Assembly: GCF_042432805.1 (NCBI RefSeq) | Contig: NZ_JBHLWO010000001.1 | Span: 1,054,001 to 1,118,000, forward strand | Source of the DNA: Olivibacter oleidegradans | Lineage (GTDB): Bacteria > Bacteroidota > Bacteroidia > Sphingobacteriales > Sphingobacteriaceae | DNA: 64,000 nt | Reading direction: 5' to 3' | Part shown: positions 61,121 through 64,000 of the stretch, one piece after another | Layout of the letters: each line of letters starts with the position of its first letter | How positions within the stretch are numbered: position 1 is the first letter of the stretch | The notes under the pieces: generated by a model | What the model was told of the DNA's origin: nothing | The model's database searches: none | The model's input: only the letters and a program-made list of their open reading frames with translations | Program-made: the position numbers and the translations under genes

Positions 61121-61154
61121 AAGCCTTCAATGATACCCTCATTGAAGGCTTTTC
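61121..61154 (+). terminator. Intrinsic terminator of the sugar transporter gene
   Basis: AAGCCTTCAATGA (61121-61133) and TCATTGAAGGCTT (61139-61151) make a perfect 13-bp stem with a 5-base loop and a short T-run, 14 bp before the next ATG; it may attenuate rather than fully separate the two genes. Confidence 0.85.
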
Positions 61155-61167
61155 ATTAAACTAAATT

Positions 61168-62910
61168 ATGAAGAAAATTTGCCTGTTTATTGCTATACTA
61201 AGTATAGCTTATGCGCAAGCACAAGAAGTAAATCGAGCTATTATTCAGGAACTTAAGGATCCCTATCCTACTCCGGCTAGTGACTGGCTTCAGGTTGAAA
61301 ACGGATTAAACGCAAGTTTTGTTTCTGTAGACGATGCTTTTAAACATACAGCGCCACCCAAAAAAAGCCAATTGAAAGACCAATGGAAGGAAAGGGCTTG
61401 GCGAGGCGAAAAGGTGCATGCACAAGCTTTGGTATGGTCAAAAACGCCCATAGAGCAAATCTCCCTAACGGTTTCTGAATTAAAAGATGATCAGGGGAGC
61501 CGCATTGCCCCTGATAAAATAAAGATAGGATATGTTCGCTATGTACTAACGGATCATTTGGGAGATCTTAAGTCGGGATGCGGTATCCCCAAGGGTTTAG
61601 ATACCTCCCTTGTAGCCGATTTAATAGATACGAGTACGGTCCTTCCGCTAGCGGAAAATACGACGCGGCCTATATGGCTTAGTATACAAGTTCCACAAGA
61701 GGCCAAATCTGGCAGTTATCGAGGACAGCTGATCATCAAGTCTGCGCAAGAAACGAAAATATTACCCTTTGAAATCAACGTATTGAATCGGATTCTTCCC
61801 GAAGCCAAAGATTGGTCATACCATTTAGATTTATGGCAAAATCCGTATTCCGTTGCCCGGGTTTATGGCGTGAAGCCCTGGACGAAAGCACATTTCGATG
61901 CGATGAGACCGTATATGGAAATGTTGGCGCAGGCAGGGCAAAAATCTATTACAGCAAGTATTATCTATGATCCATGGAACGGACAAACATACGATATATA
62001 TGAGAGTATGATTAAATGGACGAAAAAGAAAAATGGGCAGTGGGAATACGATTATAGCATTTTTGATAAATGGGTCGAGTTTATGATGAGTTTGGGAATC
62101 AAGAAATTTATAAATTGTTATAGTATGATTCCCTGGAACCTGAAATTCTATTACTTTGATGAAGCGAGCGGAAAGAAGCAAGTGTTGGAAGCCAAGCCTG
62201 GAGAGACAGCGTATAAAAATCATTGGAAAGATATGCTCGTAGATTTTGCAAAGCATCTCAAGTCCAAGGGCTGGTTTGATAAGACAACCATTGCAATGGA
62301 TGAGCGCGCGATGAAGGATATGTTAGAAGCAATTGCAGTCATCAAAGAAGCAGATCCAAACTTTAATATCTCACTTGCGGGAGCCGACCATCCGGAGTTG
62401 TACGATCAGTTGCTGGACTACTGTGTTGCTTTACGACATGAATTAAGTCCCGATTTAATTAATAAACGGCGGCGCAGCGGTTTTACAACCACGTTTTATA
62501 CTTGTTGTACCGAACCTTTCCCTAATACGTTTACATCATCCTCTTATGCTGAATCCACCTGGCTGGCATGGTATGCGCTCAACAAGGATTTTGACGGCTA
62601 CTTGCGCTGGGCCTTTAACTGCTGGGGGCCCCGTCCTTTGCAAGATACACGTTATGGTACATGGTTGGCGGGCGATGCCTGGCTGGTTTATCCGGGAGTT
62701 AGGAGTTCCATTCGGTTTGAAAGACTGGTGGAAGGAATACAAGATTACGAAAAGGCAAAGATAATACGGGCACAGTTGAAAAAGGAGGGGCGAAACGAAG
62801 AGCTTCAAAAGTTGGAAATGAAAATCAAAGCGTTTGAAACGGATGCGCTATCTGAAACACCGGCCTCTACTTTCGTCAACGAGGCGAAAGCTATATTGAA
62901 TAGTTTTTAA
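61168..62910 (+). CDS. GH123/DUF4091-type exported glycosidase
   Basis: 580-aa exported enzyme. Signal peptide ending YAQAQ, an N-terminal beta-sandwich (to about 210), then a TIM-barrel DUF4091 catalytic domain. TIAMDERAM carries the adjacent Asp378-Glu379 pair that, in GH123 enzymes, polarises and protonates the substrate; GH123 members are beta-N-acetylgalactosaminidases. The C-terminal segment GYLRWAFNCWGPRPLQDTR and RFERLVEGIQDYEK are typical. Activity on GalNAc is a family inference. It follows the sugar transporter. Confidence 0.82.
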   Translation: MKKICLFIAILSIAYAQAQEVNRAIIQELKDPYPTPASDWLQVENGLNASFVSVDDAFKHTAPPKKSQLKDQWKERAWRGEKVHAQALVWSKTPIEQISLTVSELKDDQGSRIAPDKIKIGYVRYVLTDHLGDLKSGCGIPKGLDTSLVADLIDTSTVLPLAENTTRPIWLSIQVPQEAKSGSYRGQLIIKSAQETKILPFEINVLNRILPEAKDWSYHLDLWQNPYSVARVYGVKPWTKAHFDAMRPYMEMLAQAGQKSITASIIYDPWNGQTYDIYESMIKWTKKKNGQWEYDYSIFDKWVEFMMSLGIKKFINCYSMIPWNLKFYYFDEASGKKQVLEAKPGETAYKNHWKDMLVDFAKHLKSKGWFDKTTIAMDERAMKDMLEAIAVIKEADPNFNISLAGADHPELYDQLLDYCVALRHELSPDLINKRRRSGFTTTFYTCCTEPFPNTFTSSSYAESTWLAWYALNKDFDGYLRWAFNCWGPRPLQDTRYGTWLAGDAWLVYPGVRSSIRFERLVEGIQDYEKAKIIRAQLKKEGRNEELQKLEMKIKAFETDALSETPASTFVNEAKAILNSF

Positions 62911-63062
62911 ATGAATTTATTGCTCGATCTTTTTTGGCCATTATTTACCAATGCTAAATGATGCATTACTGATAAATTTTCATGGCAGGAAGTAGGCAGA
63001 AATACTTATCTTCGGGACAAAATAGCATTATTGGTAACCATACTTTTTATCCTACACATTTT

Positions 63063-63914
63063 ATGAAACGAAATTTTTTGAATATTGTCATGCTTATGCT
63101 GGCCTTGTCTACACTGACTATAGACAACGCTTTTTCTCAAGGATTAAAAATGCCTGCGGCAAGTAGCAAACAAACCATTACACAAGACTTAGGTATCAGT
63201 CAGATTACCATCAGCTATGCAAGGCCAAATGTAAAGGGGCGTAAGATTTTTGGTGGCTTAGAACCTTATGGTGCTGTTTGGCGTACAGGTGCAAACGGTG
63301 CTACCACGCTTACATTTAGCGGGGATGTAATAATTAACGGAAAAACGATACCTGCCGGCACCTATGGCTTGTTTACGATCCCTAATAAAAACGAGTGGAC
63401 CATCATCTTGAATAAGGATAGCAAACAATGGGGTGCTTATGAATATAAGCAGGCGGACGATGTGTTGCGTTTTAATGTGAAGCCGGAGCAAACAAAAAGT
63501 AAAGTTGAAACTTTTACTATTAGTTTTCCGGAAGTTACAGCCACCGAAGCGACGTTAGCTATCGCATGGGAGAACACAAAAGTTACCTTTCCTATACAGG
63601 TAAATCAAGATGCCGAAATTATGGCTTCCATTGATGAGGCGATGAAGGGCGATAAAAAACCCTATTTAGCAGCTGCACAATACTATTTAAATAACAATAA
63701 GGATTTGGATAAAGCGCTTACTTGGGCGGACGAAGCGGTAAAAGCGAATCCGGCCTTGCCTTATCCGTACTATTGGAAGGCACAAATACAACTGAAAAAA
63801 GGAGATAAAGCTGGTGCTAAGGCGACTGCAGAATTGGGTAAGCAGGTTGCCGAGAAGGCTAAAAGCGACGAGTACATCCGTCTTAATAGTCAAATTATAG
63901 AGAAGGCAAAATAA
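63063..63914 (+). CDS. DUF2911 domain-containing exported protein with TPR-like tail
   Basis: 283-aa protein. Signal peptide ending NAFSQG, DUF2911 beta domain (about 25-195: ISYARPNVKGRKIFGGLEPYG, WRTGANGATTLTFS, PAGTYGLFTIPN) and a helical TPR-like C-terminus (ALTWADEAVKANPALPYPYYWKAQIQLKKGDKA in part). The domain is Bacteroidota-typical and of unknown function. The frame is open from 62982, but ATG 63063 immediately precedes the signal peptide. Confidence 0.85.
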   Translation: MKRNFLNIVMLMLALSTLTIDNAFSQGLKMPAASSKQTITQDLGISQITISYARPNVKGRKIFGGLEPYGAVWRTGANGATTLTFSGDVIINGKTIPAGTYGLFTIPNKNEWTIILNKDSKQWGAYEYKQADDVLRFNVKPEQTKSKVETFTISFPEVTATEATLAIAWENTKVTFPIQVNQDAEIMASIDEAMKGDKKPYLAAAQYYLNNNKDLDKALTWADEAVKANPALPYPYYWKAQIQLKKGDKAGAKATAELGKQVAEKAKSDEYIRLNSQIIEKAK

Positions 63915-63919
63915 TTCTG

Positions 63920-63927
63920 TATCTTTG
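63920..63927 (+). promoter_or_regulatory. -7 element of a transcript leaving the window
   Basis: TATCTTTG followed by GCCCC. Downstream, GTCACT/AGTGAC (near 63934-63955) and CCACC/GGTGG (near 63978-63996) form hairpins, so the transcript starts with a structured leader. What it encodes lies outside. Confidence 0.45.
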
Positions 63928-64000
63928 TGCCCCGTCACTATGTTAAGTAAGTGACAGGCACTTAGAAGTCTTTTTATCCACCTTACACAGGGTGGACCAA

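Overview
The window is a stretch of Bacteroidota chromosome, most likely Sphingobacteriaceae (Pedobacter, Sphingobacterium or Olivibacter type). The grounds are a SusC/SusD polysaccharide-utilisation locus, many Bacteroidota-restricted families (DUF2480, DUF3108, DUF3109, DUF2911, DUF4397, GH144-like), a three-gene succinate dehydrogenase with a b-type cytochrome, lipoproteins and TonB-type C-termini, and repeated promoter-like sites matching the phylum's -33 TTTG / -7 TAnnTTTG pattern. I see no rRNA, tRNA, insertion sequence, prophage or CRISPR array. The genus is inferred; the phylum is secure.

Layout. 1-7 kb: a truncated outer-membrane barrel gene, a CsbD-like stress protein, an S41 protease, a LytTR/LytS-type two-component pair, and a BlaI/BlaR1-like pair with a palindromic operator inside its promoter. 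7-11 kb: sdhCAB. 11-21 kb: envelope maintenance on the minus strand (DegP/HtrA, DUF3109, DUF3108, DUF2480, PpiD-type isomerase, LptC, an outer-membrane protein, a DUF6427-like membrane protein, an LpxH-like phosphatase). 21-24 kb: a small barrel protein, an AraC regulator and TrhO. 24-38 kb: a carbohydrate locus with a membrane-bound propeller/Y_Y_Y/HTH regulator, SusC, SusD, a GH144-like enzyme, a GH43-like enzyme and a GH3 enzyme. The GH144-plus-GH3 pairing points to beta-1,2-glucan as the likely substrate. 38-48 kb: a DUF4397 lipoprotein, DoxX, LD-carboxypeptidase, metG and thrABC. 48-64 kb: frr, an S9 peptidase, two overlapping genes of unknown function, rsgA-gltX, a histidine kinase with DinB, an FHS-type sugar transporter, a GH123/DUF4091 enzyme and a DUF2911 protein.

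Two things stand out. First, thrABC is preceded by a 23-codon Thr/Ile-rich leader ORF and a set of mutually exclusive hairpins ending in a terminator, a textbook translation-coupled attenuator. The leader is too short to appear in a normal gene call. Second, many intergenic gaps are filled with tandem arrays of degenerate 7-bp units (8 or 11 bp at some loci). The arrays usually switch strand in the middle, so the gap becomes a large imperfect dyad, and they run up to, or supply, the start and stop codons of the flanking genes. Each array has its own word family, so this is not one dispersed repeat copied around. I cannot explain them with any annotated feature type and regard them as the best candidate for something undescribed here.

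Start codons were revised downstream of the longest open frame for the S41 protease, BlaI, LptC, LpxH-like, propeller regulator, GH144-like, DoxX, S9 peptidase, GltX and DUF2911 genes. Two short genes were added that length-based gene calling misses: the thr leader peptide and a 50-residue membrane protein after doxX.
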